Shown piece after piece: positions 14,083-15,717 of a DNA stretch of 15,717 nt (within the stretch, counting starts at the first letter, position 1; each line of letters starts with the position of its first letter). The position numbers and the translations under genes were made by a program. Origin of the DNA: JAWXBR01 sp034440235 (GTDB lineage: Bacteria > Bacteroidota > Ignavibacteria > Kapaibacteriales > Kapaibacteriaceae); NCBI GenBank assembly GCA_034440235.1, contig JAWXBR010000066.1, positions 1 through 15,717 on the forward strand, read 5' to 3'. Below the pieces are notes generated by a model that did not search any database, was not told where the DNA came from, and saw only the letters and a list, made by a program, of their open reading frames with translations.

Positions 14083-14276
14083 TTGCGAAAGCGGCATGGA
14101 GATTACTTGCTTGGAAGCGTACGATAAATGGACTATTTATACCAGCTTTACGTGAATTGTACCGCGACAACTTCGACCATAGCTACTTCATCGACCTTGA
14201 CAGAATATTGTTACGTGAACGAGTCCAAGCAAGCCACACAAAACGTATTGCGTTAACACATGTCCGGCAACGTTAA
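14079..14276 (+). pseudogene. Truncated ORF next to the transposon, no start codon
   Basis: An open frame of 65 codons reads FIAKAAWRLLAWKRTINGL followed by FIPALRELYRDNFDHSYFIDLDRILLRERVQASHTKRIALTHVRQR and a TAA stop. Its composition looks strongly protein-like, but there is no ATG, GTG or good TTG start, and a TAG within the target duplication closes it upstream. I infer that it is the 3' part of a small gene whose 5' part was separated by the transposon (see 9688-9799) or lost. The family is not recognised. Confidence 0.45.
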
Positions 14277-14305
14277 AAAATTCTACTAACTAAATCATCA
14301 CCGAC

Positions 14306-14560
14306 ATGCATACACTCAATTTCACATCTGAAGAACTAGCATACATTGATCGAGAGATGCATGCGATGATTCTTGAGGGTCTTGATAACAAGGTTGTATG
14401 CATTACCAGCGGCAAGGCAGAGATCACCGTTAAACCTTACGCCCGCGTTGGAAACATTGTGCGCGTAATCGCTTACTGCAAGGCGTGTTTCGACACTGCC
14501 CCGATGGAAAAGACAGTGATGGGCTCTTGGAAAGTAAATCTCGACGTACTAGATGATTAA
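14306..14560 (+). CDS. Small protein of the EELAYIDREMH family
   Basis: An 84-residue protein beginning MHTLNFTSEELAYIDREMHAMILEGLDNK, homologous over 48 residues to the gene at 9977 on the minus strand inside the transposon (about three-quarters identical at DNA level by eye). It then continues VGNIVRVIAYCKACFDTAPMEKTVMGSWKVNLDVLDD to its own stop, so this is probably the complete form. It lies 232 bases outside the transposon. Its stop overlaps that of the convergent gene at 14557. No known domain is recognised; function unknown. Confidence 0.7.
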   Translation: MHTLNFTSEELAYIDREMHAMILEGLDNKVVCITSGKAEITVKPYARVGNIVRVIAYCKACFDTAPMEKTVMGSWKVNLDVLDD

Positions 14561-14826
14561 CTCGTAAGCCGTTCCCCGTTATGGTATATGATGCCGTCGC
14601 GTAGCACATACGTCGGTATGGTAGTATCATCTGATGCAACCGCTTTCAGCATCTCAGCAAATTCTTCGCGGTGCAGATACATGAATGCACCGGTTTCGAT
14701 TCTCACTTGTATAAGATCTTTTGGCTCAATTGCATCCCATTTATGTGCGTAGATGGGTTTACCGTCTGATGTGAATGACTTCACGAGGTCAAGCGGGTTG
14801 AGGTTATTTAGTTCACGCTGTGTCAT
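14557..14826 (-). CDS. Small hypothetical protein
   Basis: An 89-residue acidic protein (MTQRELNNLNPLDLVKSFTSDGKPIYAHKWDAIEPKDLIQVRIETGAFMYLHREEFAEML...) ending YHNGERLTS. It has no signal peptide, membrane segment or recognised domain. It converges on the EELAYIDREMH gene, the two TAA codons overlapping by two bases. Codon use looks natural. Function unknown. Confidence 0.6.
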   Translation of the reverse strand: MTQRELNNLNPLDLVKSFTSDGKPIYAHKWDAIEPKDLIQVRIETGAFMYLHREEFAEMLKAVASDDTTIPTYVLRDGIIYHNGERLTS

Positions 14827-14882
14827 GGCAGGTCTTTCGTTTTGGATATTCTAAAGAATGCAGCTCAACCGTTGAGTATGGT

Positions 14883-15005
14883 GACTGCTGTCTAAAAGGC
14901 ATCGTCAGGTTTGCGTGCTTTTTGGTCTCTTATTATTCTACCTAATGATTCGGCAATGTCCATGAATAACGGGCTGTCGAGAGGATCAGTTAAATCCAAT
15001 CGTTG
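14883..15005. repeat. Direct repeat, right copy (partner at 8735-8862)
   Basis: The segment including GGCATCGTCAGGTTTG and GAGGATCAGTTAAATC recurs in the same orientation at 8735-8862, diverged but easily aligned by eye. The repeats are about 6.1 kb apart and bracket both the T5orf172-type GIY-YIG gene and the transposon. Confidence 0.75.
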
Positions 15006-15146
15006 CCCCATATCGTCTAAAACAAAACACAATAGGCCAAAGTGCGAATCAAAGTCAGCTCTTTTCAGGTGACACGTTGGGCAGGTTGTCGCTAGATTGA
15101 TGTTGCACAATGAGACCTTGATGATATTATGATTTTGCCACGCCAT
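14892..15146 (-). CDS. Small hypothetical protein with CxxC, more complete copy of a duplicated gene
   Basis: An 84-residue frame reading CNINLATTCPTCHLKRADFDSHFGLLCFVLDDMGQRLDLTDPLDSPLFMDIAESLGRIIRDQKARKPDDAF. It has a CPTCH motif. The last ~37 residues are repeated as a decayed copy at 8735-8862. The ATG at 15146 overlaps the end of the upstream gene by 55 bases in another frame, so either the start lies further in, or the two frames are parts of one frameshifted gene. Function unknown. Confidence 0.6.
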   Translation of the reverse strand: MAWQNHNIIKVSLCNINLATTCPTCHLKRADFDSHFGLLCFVLDDMGQRLDLTDPLDSPLFMDIAESLGRIIRDQKARKPDDAF

Positions 15147-15717
15147 GGAGCACGGTGGCGCTCGGCGATGAGTTCGCCCTGAAGGTTGATATCGAAGCTG
15201 TGGTCGTAGGTATCTCTGAATAGTACAGACGTGACCTTGCCAAAGGTGCCCTGTCCTGTAGTGTATTGTAGTGTTAAGGTCTTGACAAAATTCTGGACGG
15301 CTTCAAGTCGTTTCGTTTGCTCCTTGATGTGGATTATATCTTCTGGAAGAACCACAAGTTTGTGTGACTCGATTCCACCCCAAATGACGCTAAATAGAGA
15401 CTTGGGCCTAGTGCACTCGTGCTCCAGCCAAAGGTGAGGGATGTGCTCTCCACGAGCTTGTTCTATATACTGCTCTTCTCTGAGCGTAGCTACTTCTATC
15501 GCGACATTCGTGTCGCGTTCAAGGCGGTCCCTTGATAGCCGGAGTGCAGCGTCGAATTCTTCGCCCGCGAGTTCCTGACACAGCATGAGCCGATGCAGGA
15601 GGTCTTGTTGTTCGAGATTTCCTTCACAGAACGCATCGTAATTCCGGAGTGCACGAGAAACATTTGCGTAGCCAAGACGACGCGTGAGTTCGCTGCGCTT
15701 CCAGCCGAGAACCTTAC
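15092..15717 (-). CDS. Hypothetical protein with HTH-like N-terminus, truncated by the window edge
   Basis: The frame is open to the edge of the window and continues beyond it; ATG 15586 is internal. Its visible beginning KVLGWKRSELTRRLGYANVSRALRNYDAFCEGN looks like a helix-turn-helix (residues ~5-30). A helical segment follows (EEFDAALRLSRDRLERDTNVAIEVATLREEQYIEQ), then a beta-rich part (SLFSVIWGGIESHKLVVLPEDI...FGKVTSVLFRDTYDHSFDINLQGELIAER). The last 20 residues may be out of frame. It may be a regulator or sensor protein; the family is not recognised. Confidence 0.6.
   Translation of the reverse strand, partial: KVLGWKRSELTRRLGYANVSRALRNYDAFCEGNLEQQDLLHRLMLCQELAGEEFDAALRLSRDRLERDTNVAIEVATLREEQYIEQARGEHIPHLWLEHECTRPKSLFSVIWGGIESHKLVVLPEDIIHIKEQTKRLEAVQNFVKTLTLQYTTGQGTFGKVTSVLFRDTYDHSFDINLQGELIAERHRAPWRGKIIISSRSHCATSI

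Noticed and set aside
1..15717. tRNA, rRNA or riboswitch genes
   Set aside because: No cloverleaf-like or conserved RNA segments were noticed on reading; a covariance-model search was not possible here.

Overview
The window reads as a bacterial chromosome segment of roughly even base composition. It probably comes from the Bacteroidota/Chlorobi-like (FCB) group: heptose kinase and heptose adenylyltransferase are separate genes, there is a TlpA-like exported protein, and there is a TPR/propeller lipoprotein-type sensor kinase. This placement is an inference from gene style, not from a marker gene.

Positions 1-8000 are chromosomal. On the minus strand lie a frameshifted exported thioredoxin-fold protein and a decayed Doc-type toxin with its AbrB/MazE-like antitoxin. 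On the plus strand follow ferritin, hldA and hldC (ADP-heptose synthesis for LPS), a large sensor histidine kinase whose lipoprotein leader lies upstream of its first ATG, and a NarL-type response regulator.

Positions 8000-15717 are an accessory region. It holds two GIY-YIG superfamily proteins (one in strikingly AT-rich DNA), a remnant of a small gene whose fuller copy lies about 6 kb away, and small unrecognised genes. At the right edge is a partial gene with an HTH-like N-terminus.

The main discovery is a complete 4275-bp transposon at 9800-14074. It has 24-bp terminal inverted repeats differing at one position, and an 8-bp direct repeat (ATAGTTTA) abuts both ends. Inside is an IS1595-family (ISXO2-like) transposase. 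Directly downstream on the same strand is a type II restriction-modification operon: endonuclease, N6-adenine methyltransferase, a small Cys-rich protein, a 50-aa basic protein and a small protein that runs out through the left terminal repeat. A DUF2158/YodC-like gene diverges from the transposase. The endonuclease and transposase are open, but the methyltransferase carries an apparent 2-bp (TG) insertion. The transposase promoter contains a copy of the core of the terminal repeat, suggesting autoregulation.

Several frameshifts in the window (thioredoxin-like gene, toxin, methyltransferase, leader of the kinase) could be real decay or consensus errors. This needs reads to settle.
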